Origin: Caulobacteraceae bacterium
GTDB taxonomy: Bacteria > Pseudomonadota > Alphaproteobacteria > Caulobacterales > Caulobacteraceae
Reading direction: 5' to 3'
DNA: 63,250 bases
NCBI GenBank assembly: GCA_019247715.1
Contig: JAFBAO010000070.1
Location: forward strand, 1 to 63,250
Made by a program: the position numbers and the translations under genes. The notes under the pieces were generated by a model that was not told the DNA's origin, searched no databases, and saw only the letters and a list, made by a program, of their open reading frames with translations. Position 1 is the stretch's first letter. Each line of letters opens with the position of its first letter. Shown piece after piece: positions 15,816-25,349 of the stretch.

Positions 15816-16438
15816 GGGTTCTGCGCCAGCGCCCGGTGCGCCTGCTCCCAGTATTGGGCGCCGGTGATCAGGGTGACCGCCGCGGCGAGCCACAGCAGGG
15901 CGTGGGCGCCGAGCGTGGCCGGACCCAGCAAGGCCGGGTCATCGGGAAGTCCGAAGGCGCCCCACGCGGCGATGAAGAGCTCAGCGCCGAGCGCCGTCAG
16001 CTGCAGCGTCGTCTTCCATTTGGCCAGCAGCGTCACCGGAAGCGTCACGCCCTTGCCCGCCGCCACTTCTCTCAAGGCGCTGACCGTGAATTCGCGGAAG
16101 AGGATGAGCGCCGCCGGGATCACGACCGGCGGACTGGCCGCCAGCGCCAGAAGGCCCAGCACCACCGCGCAGACCAGCACCTTGTCGGCGATGGGATCGA
16201 GGATCGCCCCCCAGATGCTGACGGCGCCGAGCCGGCGGGCCAGCCAGCCGTCGAAGAAATCGGTCACCGCCGCCGCCACGAAGGCGTAGAAGGCGCCCCG
16301 CTCGAGAGCGAACTGGGCCGGCCCGGTCAGTCGGGGGCTCAGCCAGGGCGCCGCGCCCGCGGCGGCGGCCAGGGCGAGGAAGGTGAACAGCGCCAGGGCT
16401 AGGCGCAGGCCCGTCAGCCAGTTCGGCAGATGCTTCAT
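15812..16438 (-). CDS. pgsA: CDP-diacylglycerol-glycerol-3-phosphate 3-phosphatidyltransferase
   Basis: Inner-membrane CDP-alcohol phosphatidyltransferase that makes phosphatidylglycerol phosphate, the committed step to phosphatidylglycerol and cardiolipin. The signature D-x2-DG-x2-AR-x8-G-x3-D-x3-D is complete in DFFDGWLARRLG and GAILDPIADK. About five hydrophobic segments are seen in 208 residues, the usual size. The N-terminus MKHLPNWLTGLRL matches the family's first helix. It is convergent with the pirin gene with overlapping stops. Other CDP-alcohol transferases are possible, but length and motif context favour PgsA. Confidence 0.93.
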   Translation of the reverse strand: MKHLPNWLTGLRLALALFTFLALAAAAGAAPWLSPRLTGPAQFALERGAFYAFVAAAVTDFFDGWLARRLGAVSIWGAILDPIADKVLVCAVVLGLLALAASPPVVIPAALILFREFTVSALREVAAGKGVTLPVTLLAKWKTTLQLTALGAELFIAAWGAFGLPDDPALLGPATLGAHALLWLAAAVTLITGAQYWEQAHRALAQNP

Positions 16439-16795
16439 CGGGGCGGGATTAGCACTTCTTGCGCTGGAAAAGCGAAGTCGCCTGCGCGGTCGGCGATCGC
16501 GGCCGTGAAATTCGCAGATCGCGACGTCGGCGTGAGCATAACCGGACGTTTTGGACGCAAAGCGTGAATATTAACGCGGAGACTTAGAGAATCGCGACAT
16601 TTTGTCCATCCATATGGCTTCGTGTCACGCGATCAATGAAAGTTGTGGATTATCTTCTAACTTCCGAAATGGCCAAGATAGTGCTGGGTGAGGCGTCTCG
16701 ATAGCTGAATGCCGTGAAACGGTTGAAACTGACTAATGTCACAGCCGCTTATCGAAGTCGCGCAGGAAGCCAAGAGGCGATAGGCCGAGGCGTCG
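16439..16795. other. 357-bp intergenic region, relatively AT-rich
   Basis: Lies between the divergent pgsA (minus) and a small membrane protein gene (plus). Base composition drops visibly from about 16540 to 16740, with stretches such as GAATATTAAC and GTGGATTATCTTCTAAC. It presumably holds both promoters. I see no tRNA, no long hairpin and no coding frame that I would defend. Confidence 0.5.
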
Positions 16796-17095
16796 ATGAT
16801 AGTTTGGTTTGCGATCGCCGCGGTTCTGAGCCTCGCCGTACTGGCGCTTGTTAAAGCTCTACAGGTGGAGACCTACGTTCAGCACGTCTGGAGAACCTCT
16901 CGGCACGCCGAGCGCAGGCTGAAAGAGAGGATCGATCTGCTCGAAAGCCTGCTGCTGCCGCCGGGGGAGGCCGACCCGCTTCAAGAGATCTCGATGGACG
17001 CCGAGCAGGATGTGGAGATCGAATTGGCCAAGGTGCGCGAAGCGTTTCGCCATGCCGACCGCAGGTCACGCTATCGGCATGGCGAGGGGGAGTGA
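16796..17095 (+). CDS. Small membrane-anchored coiled-coil-like protein, 99 aa
   Basis: Not recognised. One N-terminal hydrophobic helix (IVWFAIAAVLSLAVLALV) is followed by a charged, largely helical tail with heptad-like runs (RRLKERIDLLESLLLP) and a basic C-terminus. Topology is likely N-terminal anchor with cytoplasmic tail. The ATG at 16796 follows a purine-rich stretch. It stands alone, with a 357-bp promoter region upstream and a strong hairpin downstream, so it is a single-gene unit. Function unknown. Confidence 0.65.
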   Translation: MIVWFAIAAVLSLAVLALVKALQVETYVQHVWRTSRHAERRLKERIDLLESLLLPPGEADPLQEISMDAEQDVEIELAKVREAFRHADRRSRYRHGEGE

Positions 17096-17120
17096 GGGCG
17101 GCGCGGCTCTTGCAGCAGGA

Positions 17121-17148
17121 AGGCCCGGCGGGGTGAGCCGCCGGGCCT
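17121..17148 (+). terminator. Strong GC hairpin after the small membrane protein gene
   Basis: Perfect 11-bp stem (AGGCCCGGCGG, 17121-17131, with its complement at 17138-17148) and a 6-nt loop, 26 bp after the stop at 17095. No clear T-run follows, so it may work as an intrinsic-like terminator or as a 3'-end stabiliser. Confidence 0.6.
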
Positions 17149-17253
17149 GGGTCTGCTTGCCACTCCTTGGGATGGGTGAAAAGGCGAAGCTGGACTACTG
17201 AGCCCGACCCGGCCGAAGCTTGCCCTCGAAACGTTGCGTTAACCCTAACGGGC

Positions 17254-17478
17254 TCAGCTCTTGGAGGTCGCCGGCGCCGGCGCCTCTTCCTCTACGACGG
17301 TGATAGCCCGCTCCGGGCAGGACCGCGCGCCGCGCCGCGCCTCTTCCTCGAGGCCGGGAGCCACGACCATCTCGGCCGTCACGTTGTAGCCGTCGTCATT
17401 GAGCACGTAGACGCGGGGCGCCACGGCGACGCAGCGCGCGTGCCCGCTGCAGAGGGTGGTGTTCACCTTGATGCGCAT
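17254..17478 (-). CDS. 3Fe-4S ferredoxin (cytochrome P450-type)
   Basis: A 74-residue electron carrier starting MRIKVNTTLC. Cysteines at positions 10, 16 and 54 in C-SGHAR-C and RSCPERAI, with His13 at the place of the fourth cluster cysteine, define the single-cluster 3Fe-4S/4Fe-4S type that normally serves cytochrome P450s. The C-terminus is a Pro/Ala tail. No P450 or ferredoxin reductase lies nearby, so the partner is encoded elsewhere. A long open frame continues upstream through uvrC in another reading frame, but that part is a shadow. It lies 56 bp downstream of uvrC on the same strand. Confidence 0.88.
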   Translation of the reverse strand: MRIKVNTTLCSGHARCVAVAPRVYVLNDDGYNVTAEMVVAPGLEEEARRGARSCPERAITVVEEEAPAPATSKS

Positions 17479-17534
17479 GCTTGGGTTCTCATCCTGCTGA
17501 AGCGGACACTCTAGCGCCAAATCGACGCGTGCGG

Positions 17535-19433
17535 CTACCGGGGCTCGGGGCCACGGAAGTGGTCGAAGATGCGCTGGGCCAGCGCCTCGCTGACGCCGTC
17601 GACCTTGGCGAGATCGGAGACGGAGGCGCGCGCGACTCCGCGGGCCGAACCGAAGGCGTGCAGCAGCGCGCGTTTGCGGGCCGGGCCGACCCCCTCGATC
17701 TCGTCGAGCGGGTTGCGGCGCAGCTCCATCGAGCGGCGGGTTCGATGGGCGCCGATGGCGAACCGGTGCGCCTCGTCGCGCAGCCGCTGCAGGTAATAGA
17801 GCACCGGGCTCTTCGGCTCGAGCATGAAGGGGGCCTTGCCGGGCAGGAAGAACCGCTCTAGGCCAGCGTCCCGGTCGGGGCCCTTGGCGACCCCGGCCAC
17901 GGCGATGTCGTCGACCCCGAGATCGGCCATCACTTCCAGGGCGGCCGCCAGCTGGCCCGCCCCGCCGTCGATCAGCACCAGGTCCGGCCGCGGCGGAAAC
18001 TGGCCCGCCTCCTCTTCCTTGGCGAGACGGGCGAAGCGCCGGCGCAGCACCTCCTTCATCATGGCGAAGTCGTCGCCGGGGGTGAGCTCGGCGCTCTTGA
18101 TGTTGAACTTGCGGTACTGACTGGTCTGGAAGCCTTCCGGGCCGGCGACGATCATCGCCCCGACCGCATTGGTCCCCATGATGTGGGAGTTGTCGTAGAC
18201 CTCGATCCGCTCGGGGCCCGCCTCCAGGCCGAACGCCTCGCAGAGTGCGGTGAGCAGCCGCGACTGGGCCGAGCTCTCGGCCATCTTGCGGCCCAGCGCC
18301 TCGCGGGCGTTGGCGAGCGCATGATCGACGAGCCGCCGGCGCTCGCCGCGCTGCGGCGCGACGATCTCCACCTTGTGGCCGGCCTTCAGGCAGAAGGCCT
18401 CGGCGATCAGCTCGCAATCGTTGGGCCGCACGCTCACCAGCATCAGCTTGGGGATCGGCTTGTCCTCGTAGAACTGGCCGATGAAGGCGGCCATCACCTC
18501 GGCGTCCGCGTCGGTCCTGTCGACCCTCGGGAAATAGGCGCGGTTGCCCCAGTTCTGGCCGGCGCGGAAGAAGAACACCTGCACGCAGGCCTGGCCGCCT
18601 TCAGCGCGCAGGGCGAAGACGTCGGCCTCCTCCAGGGTCTCCGGATTGACCTGGGTCTCCTGGGCCACCGACGAGAGGGCCCGGATGCGGTCCCTCAGCC
18701 GCGCGGCTCGCTCGAACTCCAGGGAATCCGACGCCGCCTGCATCTCGGCCGCCATGCGCCCGACGACCGCCCGGCTCTTGCCGCGCAGGAACTGCTCGGC
18801 CTCGGCCACTAGCCCCTGGTAGTCATCGAGCGAGATCAGGCCCGTGCAGGGCGCCGAGCAGCGGCGAATCTGGTGCAGCATGCAAGGGCGGGTGCGGCTT
18901 TCGTAGACGCTGTCCGAGCAGGAGCGGAGCAGGAACGCCTTCTGCAGGGTGTTCAAGGTTCGGTTGACCGCCCAGGCGCTAGCGAAGGGGCCGAAATAGT
19001 CGCCCTTGATGGCGTGGGCGCCGCGGTGCTTCTTCAGCTGGGCCGCCGGGTGCTCGCGCCGGATCACGATCTCGGGGAAGCTCTTGTCGTCGCGCAGCAG
19101 CACGTTGAACCGCGGCTTCAGCTGCTTGATCAGGTTGATCTCCAGCAGCAGGGCGTCGGTCTCGGTGCGGGTGGTGGTGAACTCCATGGAGCGGGTGAGG
19201 TCCACCATCAGGGCGATCCGCTGGGTGTGGAAGCGCCCCTGGGCGTACTGGGCGACCCGCTTCTTGAGCGAGCGGGCCTTGCCCACGTAGAGCGCCTCGC
19301 CGCCGTCCCCGAACATGCGGTAGACGCCCGGCGCGTCGGGCAGCCGGCGCACCTCGTCCTTGATCAGCTCGGCGCCCTTCAGGAGGGGGCCGGCCTGTTC
19401 GGAGATCGACTCGGACATCGTCTCTGGCGTCAT
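17535..19433 (-). CDS. uvrC: Excinuclease ABC subunit C
   Basis: Nucleotide excision repair nuclease that makes both incisions around UvrB-marked lesions. A GIY-YIG domain at residues ~28-110 ([20 protein letters not shown]) makes the 3' cut. A cysteine-rich segment follows ([18 protein letters not shown]), then a UvrB-binding UVR helix pair around residues 205-240 ([18 protein letters not shown]). The RNase H-like endonuclease domain contains [12 protein letters not shown], and the C-terminus has helix-hairpin-helix motifs ([18 protein letters not shown]). At 632 residues it has the usual length. Two ATGs five codons apart are possible starts. It begins 9 bp after the ubiG stop, so an operon is likely. 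Confidence 0.97.
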   Translation of the reverse strand: MTPETMSESISEQAGPLLKGAELIKDEVRRLPDAPGVYRMFGDGGEALYVGKARSLKKRVAQYAQGRFHTQRIALMVDLTRSMEFTTTRTETDALLLEINLIKQLKPRFNVLLRDDKSFPEIVIRREHPAAQLKKHRGAHAIKGDYFGPFASAWAVNRTLNTLQKAFLLRSCSDSVYESRTRPCMLHQIRRCSAPCTGLISLDDYQGLVAEAEQFLRGKSRAVVGRMAAEMQAASDSLEFERAARLRDRIRALSSVAQETQVNPETLEEADVFALRAEGGQACVQVFFFRAGQNWGNRAYFPRVDRTDADAEVMAAFIGQFYEDKPIPKLMLVSVRPNDCELIAEAFCLKAGHKVEIVAPQRGERRRLVDHALANAREALGRKMAESSAQSRLLTALCEAFGLEAGPERIEVYDNSHIMGTNAVGAMIVAGPEGFQTSQYRKFNIKSAELTPGDDFAMMKEVLRRRFARLAKEEEAGQFPPRPDLVLIDGGAGQLAAALEVMADLGVDDIAVAGVAKGPDRDAGLERFFLPGKAPFMLEPKSPVLYYLQRLRDEAHRFAIGAHRTRRSMELRRNPLDEIEGVGPARKRALLHAFGSARGVARASVSDLAKVDGVSEALAQRIFDHFRGPEPR

Positions 19434-19442
19434 CGGATCACG

Positions 19443-20189
19443 TCAGCGCGCGCGGGCGACCGTCATCATATAGTTGACGTCCGCGTCCGCGGATCGCGAC
19501 CAGCGGCCGCTGAGCGGATCGAAGACGACGCCGAACGGGCCGTCCACCTCCACCGCCGTTCCCGCCAGGAAGCCACGAAGCTCCTCGGGCCTGATGAACC
19601 GGCGCCAATCGTGGGTGCCCGGCGGCAGCCAGCGCAGCAGGTATTCCGCGCCGAGCTTGGCCAGCGCCAGCGCCTTCAGCGTCCGGTTCAGGGTGGCCAC
19701 GACCATCAGCCCTCCGGGCGCCAGGAGCGCGGCCGCATGCCGCAGGAAGGCGCCCGGATCGGGGACGTGCTCGATCACCTCCATGTTGAGGATCAGATCG
19801 AACGGCGCCGTTTCCTCGCCGAGGAGGTCCTCGACCGCGGCGCAGCGGTAGTCGATCGGAAGGCCGGCCGCCTCGGCGTGGGCGCGCGCCGTGCCGACGT
19901 TGCGCTCGGCGGCGTCGATGCCGACCACCTGGAACCCCAGCCGCGCCATCGGCTCGCTGAGCAGCCCGCCGCCGCAGCCGATGTCGAGCAATCTCAGACC
20001 CTCGAAGGGCGTCCGCGCCTTGGGCTCGCGGCCGAACCGGGTGAGCGCCTGCTCGCGGATGAACGCCAGCCGCACGGGGTTGAACCGGTGCAGGGGGGCG
20101 AACTTGCCCTTCGGGTCCCACCATTCCGCCGCCCAGGCTGAGAACCGTGCGATCTCGGCCGCATCTATGTTGGGATGGACGTCCGCCAT
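19443..20189 (-). CDS. ubiG: Ubiquinone biosynthesis O-methyltransferase
   Basis: SAM-dependent methyltransferase that carries out both O-methylations in ubiquinone synthesis. 248 residues from the ATG at 20189 ([18 protein letters not shown]), which matches UbiG N-termini. Motif I is [16 protein letters not shown]; post-I is [11 protein letters not shown]; motif II/III appears as [20 protein letters not shown] and the NYMM ending are also typical. The frame is open for more than 1.4 kb upstream, but those residues are antisense to lysC. Divergent from lysC with about 117 bp between starts. Confidence 0.96.
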   Translation of the reverse strand: MADVHPNIDAAEIARFSAWAAEWWDPKGKFAPLHRFNPVRLAFIREQALTRFGREPKARTPFEGLRLLDIGCGGGLLSEPMARLGFQVVGIDAAERNVGTARAHAEAAGLPIDYRCAAVEDLLGEETAPFDLILNMEVIEHVPDPGAFLRHAAALLAPGGLMVVATLNRTLKALALAKLGAEYLLRWLPPGTHDWRRFIRPEELRGFLAGTAVEVDGPFGVVFDPLSGRWSRSADADVNYMMTVARAR

Positions 20190-20306
20190 GTCCGCTAGAT
20201 AGGCGAAATCGCGGCCGCTTGTCGCCGTTCTCCAGGTGGATTGCCGCGCCGTGGCGGCGTCGCTAGAAGGGCGCGCCCTTCTTCGTCGCGGAGCCGCAGC
20301 CAAGCC

Positions 20307-21557
20307 TTGTCCCGGATCGTGATGAAATTCGGCGGCACCTCGGTGGCCGACCTGGAGCGGATGCGGCGGGTCGCGCGGCTCGTGGCGGCCGAAGCGGAGG
20401 CCGGTCACGAGGTCGCGGTGGTGGTCTCGGCGATGGCGGGACGGACCAACGAACTGGTGGCCTGGACCGACGCGGCGGGAGAGGCCACCGCCGGCGCTCC
20501 GGCCTCGGACGACGAATACGACGTGGTGGTGGCCTCCGGCGAGCAGGTCTCGGCGGGGCTGGTGGCGATGATCCTGCGCAACATGGGCCTTTGCGCCCGC
20601 TCCTGGCTCGGCTGGCAGGTTCCCATTCTCACCGACGACGCCCACGGCAAGGCCCGGATCGAGGACGTCCCGCCCGATAAGCTGCTGGCGGCGCTGGGGG
20701 CCGGGGAGATCCCCATCGTGGCCGGCTTCCAGGGCGTCGACCGCCAGGGGCGGCTGGCGACGCTGGGGCGAGGGGCCGGCGATCTCTCGGCGGTGGCCGT
20801 GGCCGCGGCCCTGAAGGCCGACCGCTGCGACATCTACACCGACGTGGACGGGGTCTACACCACCGACCCGCGGATCGAGGCCAAGGCCCGGCGGCTGGCG
20901 AAGATCTCCTATGAAGAGATGCTGGAGATGGCCTCGCTCGGCGCGCGGGTCCTGCAGGGCCGCTCGGTGGAGCTGGCGATGAACCAGCGGGTGCCGCTCA
21001 GGGTGCTTTCCAGCTTCGCCGAGCCCGGCCAGTCCGACAACGCCGGCACCATCGTCTGTGACGAGGAGGAGATCGTGGAGAAAAGGGTGGTGAGCGGCGT
21101 CGCCTACAGCCGCGACGAGGCCAAGATCAGCCTGTTCGGCCTGCCGGACCATCCGGGCGTCTCTTCGGAGATCTTCGGGCGCCTGGCGGACGCCAACGTC
21201 AACGTGGACATGATCGTCCAGAGCCACGCCCGCCAGGCGGGGGCGGCCAACATGGAATTCACCGTGGGCAAGCGCGACGCCGCGCGGACGATGGACATCG
21301 TCACCGCCGCCAAGGGCGCGATCGGGTTCGAGGACGTCGCACTCGATGACAACGTGGCCAAGGTGTCGGTGATCGGGGTCGGCATGCGCAGCCACACCGG
21401 CGTCGCCCAGACCATGTTCAAGGCGCTCGCCGAGCGGGGCGTCAACATCCAGGTCATCTCGACATCGGAGATCAAGATCAGCGTGCTGATCGACGTGGCC
21501 TACACGGAGCTGGCGGTGCGGGCGCTGCACGCCGCTTACGGACTGGACAAGATCTAG
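20307..21557 (+). CDS. lysC: Aspartate kinase
   Basis: Phosphorylates L-aspartate, the entry step to lysine, threonine, methionine and diaminopimelate. The TTG at 20307 is chosen because it gives [16 protein letters not shown], the exact family N-terminus; the ATG at 20322 would drop five residues. 416 residues. Kinase motifs are [23 protein letters not shown] and [13 protein letters not shown]. Two ACT domains at the C-terminus ([30 protein letters not shown]) predict feedback control by lysine and/or threonine. Upstream, the divergent ubiG shares the promoter region. Confidence 0.96.
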   Translation: MSRIVMKFGGTSVADLERMRRVARLVAAEAEAGHEVAVVVSAMAGRTNELVAWTDAAGEATAGAPASDDEYDVVVASGEQVSAGLVAMILRNMGLCARSWLGWQVPILTDDAHGKARIEDVPPDKLLAALGAGEIPIVAGFQGVDRQGRLATLGRGAGDLSAVAVAAALKADRCDIYTDVDGVYTTDPRIEAKARRLAKISYEEMLEMASLGARVLQGRSVELAMNQRVPLRVLSSFAEPGQSDNAGTIVCDEEEIVEKRVVSGVAYSRDEAKISLFGLPDHPGVSSEIFGRLADANVNVDMIVQSHARQAGAANMEFTVGKRDAARTMDIVTAAKGAIGFEDVALDDNVAKVSVIGVGMRSHTGVAQTMFKALAERGVNIQVISTSEIKISVLIDVAYTELAVRALHAAYGLDKI

Positions 21558-21805
21558 CACACAGCTTTGCGCCGCACGCCGCGGGTCGCCCTGCGCCACT
21601 CGCCCGCGTGAGGTTCACGGCCCCGGCTGCGACGGCGAAGGCGGCCGCGGAGGCGGCTTCGCCGTCCGCTGGCCAGCGCAGGTCGCAATCGCGCCGAAAT
21701 AAGCGGCGCTTTGGCGCCAACTGGCGCCGGCCGTCGGCGCCGCGTCTCGCCTGCGCCAAAACCTGCTATAGGGCCGGCTAAAGAACGGGAGAAAGCGTTC
21801 AGACC

Positions 21806-24073
21806 ATGCCCGCCGCGCCCGGCGTCGCCATTCGCGGACCCCGCAGCCTGCTTCGCCAGATCCGCGAAGCGATGGCGGGCGCGCGCCCGGCGCAGGCCAA
21901 GCTCGACATGGTCGTGCGGATCATCGCGGTCTCCATGGTCGCCGAGGTCTGCTCCCTCTACCTGTCGCGCAAATCGGGCGAGATGGAGCTCTTCGCCACC
22001 GAGGGTCTCGATCCTGGCGCGGTGCACGTCACCCGGATGAAGCCGGGCGAGGGGTTGGTGGGCGAGATCATGCGCCTAGGCCGGCCCCTCAATCTCTCCG
22101 ACGCCCCCAGCCATCCGGCTTTCTCCTACCGGCCCGAGACCGGCGAGGATCCGTTCCACTCCTTCCTCGGTGCGCCGCTGCTGCGGGGCGGCCGGGTGAT
22201 CGGGGTGCTGGTCGTCCAGAACCGCACCAGCCGCGTCTACGCCGAGGACGAGGTCGAAGACCTGCAGATCATCGCCATGGTCCTGGCCGAGACGGTGGCG
22301 GCCGGCCAGGTGCTCGATCCGGCCGAGCTCAAGGACGTGGAGATCGCGCCCCAGCGCTCGGAGCGGCTCAAGGGGCAACGGCTCGCGGACGGGCTCGCGC
22401 TCGGCGTGGCGGTGCTGCACGAGGCGCCGGTGGCCGTGAGCCGGCTGCTCAGCGACGACCCCCAGGCCGAGGAAGCGCGCCTGGCGACGGCCATCGTCGA
22501 GCTGCAGGCCCAGATCGACGAGATGCTCGAGGGGCATCAGACCGTTCTCGGCCCGTCGTACGACCTGCTCGAGATCTACAAGATGCTGGCCCACAGCCGC
22601 AGCTGGAACCACTCGCTGGTGGAGGCGGTGCGCTCGGGTCTCACCGCCGAGGCGGCGGTGGAGCGGGTTCGATCGGAGCATCGGGCCGGCATCGGTCAGG
22701 CGCGCGATCCCTATCTGCGCGAGCGGGTGCACGACCTCGAGGACCTCAACGACCGGCTTCTGCGCCACCTGGCCGGCGACGGCGGCAAGTCCAGGCTGCT
22801 GCCCGAGAACGCCATCCTCATCGCGCGCAGCCTGGGTCCGGCTGACCTTCTGGAATACGACCGCACCAAGCTTAGGGGGGTGCTGCTCGAGGAGGGGTCC
22901 CCCGCCAGCCACGCGGCCATCGTCGCGCGGGCGCTGGAGATACCGTGCGTCGGACGGCTCGACGCCCTGCGCGACCGGGTGAGCGAGGGCGATCCGGTGA
23001 TCGTCGACGCCGAAAGCGGCGAGGCCTACCTGCGCCCTCGGCCCGACGTCGTCACCGCCCTGCAGACCCGGATGAGCGTCCGGGCCCAGCGCCGCGCCGA
23101 GTTCGCCCGGCTGCGCGACACGCCCGCCTTCACGCGCGACGGCGCCAAGATCACCCTCCTGATGAACGCCGGCCTGGCGGTGGACCTGGAGATTCTCGCC
23201 GACACCGGCGCCGAAGGGATCGGCCTCTTCCGGACCGAGTTCCAGTTCATGGTCTCCGAGGACCTGCCGAGGTTCAACGCCCAGACCAGCCTCTACACCC
23301 GCGTGCTGGAGGCGGCGGGCGAACGGCCGGTGACCTTCCGCACCCTCGACCTCGGCGGAGACAAGGTGCTGCCCTATCTGGAGGCGGAGCGCGAGGACAA
23401 CCCGGCGCTGGGCTGGCGGGCGATCCGGATGGGCCTCGACCGTCCGGCGTTGCTGAGGCTGCAGCTGCGCGCCCTGATCGCCGCCGCCAAAGGCCGGCCG
23501 CTGCGGATCATGTTTCCTCTGGTCGCCAACGTGGACGAGTTCCGCGCCGCTCGGGCGCTGGTGGACCACGAGATGGCCTGGGCCCAGCGGCGCGGGCGTC
23601 CGCCGCCCTCCCGGCTCGACGTCGGGGCGATGATCGAGGCGCCGGCGCTGGTCTGGCATCTGGACGCCCTGTTGCCGATGACCGACTTCGTCTCGGTCGG
23701 CACCAACGACCTGATGCAATACATGTTCGCCGCCGACCGCGGGAACCCCAGGGTGGCGGACCGCTACGACCCCCTCTCGCCGCCGGCGCTGCGGGCGCTG
23801 AAGGCGATCCAGCAGGCCTGCGCCGAAACGGGCACGCCGGTCTCGGTGTGTGGCGAGATGGCGGGCCGGCCTCTCGAGGCGTTTGCGCTGGTGGCGCTGG
23901 GTTTCGAGGGACTCTCCATGCCCCCCGCAGGCGTCGGTCCGGTCAAGCAGATGGTGCTCTCCTGCGACCGGGAGGCGGCGCGCCGGGGCGTCGAAGCGCT
24001 TCTCAAGGGCGCGCAGGGCGCCGTGCGTAACGAAATGGAGACACTGGCGCGAAAACTTTATGTCGCGGTCTAA
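21806..24073 (+). CDS. ptsP: Phosphoenolpyruvate-protein phosphotransferase of the nitrogen PTS (EI-Ntr)
   Basis: Transfers phosphate from PEP to NPr in the regulatory nitrogen PTS, which in Caulobacter influences (p)ppGpp through SpoT. The 755 residues comprise an N-terminal GAF domain (~20-165, MVAEVCSLYLSRKSGEMELF), the phosphohistidine swivel domain with His369 in SPASHAAIVARALE, and the C-terminal TIM-barrel PEP-binding domain (GIGLFRTEFQFM, FVSVGTNDLMQYMFAADR, SVCGEMAG). Length and the GAF domain separate it from sugar-PTS EI. It lies 248 bp downstream of lysC, a neighbourhood I recall from Caulobacter. Confidence 0.96.
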   Translation: MPAAPGVAIRGPRSLLRQIREAMAGARPAQAKLDMVVRIIAVSMVAEVCSLYLSRKSGEMELFATEGLDPGAVHVTRMKPGEGLVGEIMRLGRPLNLSDAPSHPAFSYRPETGEDPFHSFLGAPLLRGGRVIGVLVVQNRTSRVYAEDEVEDLQIIAMVLAETVAAGQVLDPAELKDVEIAPQRSERLKGQRLADGLALGVAVLHEAPVAVSRLLSDDPQAEEARLATAIVELQAQIDEMLEGHQTVLGPSYDLLEIYKMLAHSRSWNHSLVEAVRSGLTAEAAVERVRSEHRAGIGQARDPYLRERVHDLEDLNDRLLRHLAGDGGKSRLLPENAILIARSLGPADLLEYDRTKLRGVLLEEGSPASHAAIVARALEIPCVGRLDALRDRVSEGDPVIVDAESGEAYLRPRPDVVTALQTRMSVRAQRRAEFARLRDTPAFTRDGAKITLLMNAGLAVDLEILADTGAEGIGLFRTEFQFMVSEDLPRFNAQTSLYTRVLEAAGERPVTFRTLDLGGDKVLPYLEAEREDNPALGWRAIRMGLDRPALLRLQLRALIAAAKGRPLRIMFPLVANVDEFRAARALVDHEMAWAQRRGRPPPSRLDVGAMIEAPALVWHLDALLPMTDFVSVGTNDLMQYMFAADRGNPRVADRYDPLSPPALRALKAIQQACAETGTPVSVCGEMAGRPLEAFALVALGFEGLSMPPAGVGPVKQMVLSCDREAARRGVEALLKGAQGAVRNEMETLARKLYVAV

Positions 24074-24110
24074 ATTCCGCTTACGGCGTTGGAATCCAGC
24101 ACCTTAACTG

Positions 24111-24119
24111 TTATCCACA
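24111..24119 (+). promoter_or_regulatory. Consensus DnaA box
   Basis: TTATCCACA, identical to the strongest E. coli DnaA box, in the 118-bp spacer between ptsP and the RodZ-like gene. It is flanked by two TTTAAC/CTTAAC elements. Only this one box is seen here, so it may be a DnaA transcriptional target or chance. Confidence 0.4.
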
Positions 24120-24191
24120 AGAAACCTTTAACGAACAGGCCTGTAGTCGTCGGACGAGGCAACCGATGGTCGGTCTGGGGGTTCTGATCGT

Positions 24192-25265
24192 ATGCCGCCG
24201 CTTGATACGGGCGTGTTGACGGAAGTGGATTTCGCCCGTGGCAAGTCATCGACGGCGCGGCGGCGCCACCTCGTGCTCGACCCCAGCCTGGAGGTCGGCC
24301 CTGCCCTGAAGGCGGCGCGCGAGGCCCAGGGCCTCACCCTCGACGAGATCGCCGAGGCGACCCGCGTCAAGCCGCGGCTGCTGCAGGCGGTCGAGGCCTC
24401 CGACCTCGCCCAGCTGCCGTCGCGCCCTTTCGCCATCGGGTACATCCGGGCCTACGCCAAGGCGCTCGGCCTCGACGCCGACGCAGCGGCGGCGCGCTAT
24501 CGGGCCGAGAACCCGAGCCCCGACGACGACTTCCGCTCGCCGGTCGGAGTCGCCCACGAGCCGCGCGGCCCGGGCCGCGTGCTGCTCGCCGTGGTCATCG
24601 GCCTGACGGTGGCGGCGGTGGTCGCCTGGAACGTGACGCGCCACGTCTCGGCCAATGCGCCCCGCAAGTCCGCCGCGGCGCATGTGGCCCCCCCGCCCCA
24701 GGCGCCGACTCAGACCGGCCCGTTCACCGCCGGCGCGCCTCTGCCCGCCCCCCCCGAAGCCACCATTCCCGCCCCCTACGTCACCCCCGGCCTGGAAGCG
24801 GCCAACGCCGCAGGCGGTTCGGCCGACGCCGCCGAGGCGGCCCGCAAGGCCGCCGCCGCCCAGGCCAAGGCGGCCGGCGTCGCCGACGCGCCGGCGACGC
24901 CGTTCGTCGCCGAAGGGACCATCTATGGCCCGAGCAAGGGGGCCTCCGATCTGATCATCCAGGCCAAGGGCCCGCTCTCGCTGGAGATCCGCGGCGCCGG
25001 CGGCGCAGTCTACTTCGCCCGCGAGCTGGCCGCCGGCGAAGCCTACCGGGTGCCGAACCTCCCTGGACTCACCGCCGAGGCCTCCAACCCGGCCAGCGCC
25101 GAGCTCTTCCAGGGCGGGCTCTCCAAGGGCCCCTTCCCCCAGGCCCAGATCCCCCTCAAGGTCGGCGCCGCCGCAGCGCCCGCGACGAGCCCGGCGCCGG
25201 CCAGACCAGCGCCCCGGGCGACGCAGGCGCCGACCGTCGCGGCCAAGCCGGCGCCGGCGCCTTAG
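24192..25265 (+). CDS. RodZ-like protein (HTH, one membrane helix, DUF4115)
   Basis: A 357-residue single-pass protein with RodZ architecture. A cytoplasmic HTH_25 domain spans ~35-110 (LKAAREAQGLTLDEIAEATR, AIGYIRAYAKALGLD). One membrane helix at ~134-152 (VLLAVVIGLTVAAVVAW) is followed by a long Ala/Pro-rich periplasmic linker. The beta-rich DUF4115 domain spans ~250-320 (LEIRGAGGAVYFARELAAGE), with a Pro/Ala tail. RodZ links MreB to the wall elongation machinery; this role is inferred from architecture. It sits upstream of ispG on the same strand, an order seen in many alphaproteobacteria. The start ATG at 24192 has only a modest ribosome site. Confidence 0.88.
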   Translation: MPPLDTGVLTEVDFARGKSSTARRRHLVLDPSLEVGPALKAAREAQGLTLDEIAEATRVKPRLLQAVEASDLAQLPSRPFAIGYIRAYAKALGLDADAAAARYRAENPSPDDDFRSPVGVAHEPRGPGRVLLAVVIGLTVAAVVAWNVTRHVSANAPRKSAAAHVAPPPQAPTQTGPFTAGAPLPAPPEATIPAPYVTPGLEAANAAGGSADAAEAARKAAAAQAKAAGVADAPATPFVAEGTIYGPSKGASDLIIQAKGPLSLEIRGAGGAVYFARELAAGEAYRVPNLPGLTAEASNPASAELFQGGLSKGPFPQAQIPLKVGAAAAPATSPAPARPAPRATQAPTVAAKPAPAP

Positions 25266-25349
25266 GCGCCTCGTCGCCCGACGCGGTTTCGGCTAAGCCT
25301 CGGTCCGTACTGGCGAGCCGAGTCGTTTGACCCTATCCTTGAGACTGTC

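Noticed and set aside
16439..16795. Small RNA gene in the AT-rich spacer before the 99-residue protein
   Set aside because: No promoter-terminator pair or stable fold could be supported by eye.
17479..18417. N-terminal extension of the ferredoxin frame
   Set aside because: Out-of-frame shadow within uvrC; the ferredoxin start MRIKVN is at 17478.
20190..21599. N-terminal extension of the ubiG frame
   Set aside because: Antisense to lysC; the family N-terminus begins at the ATG at 20189.
21680..21760. Cluster of GGCGCC repeats upstream of ptsP
   Set aside because: Multiple self-complementary hexamers fit the base composition; no specific structure or conservation can be shown.
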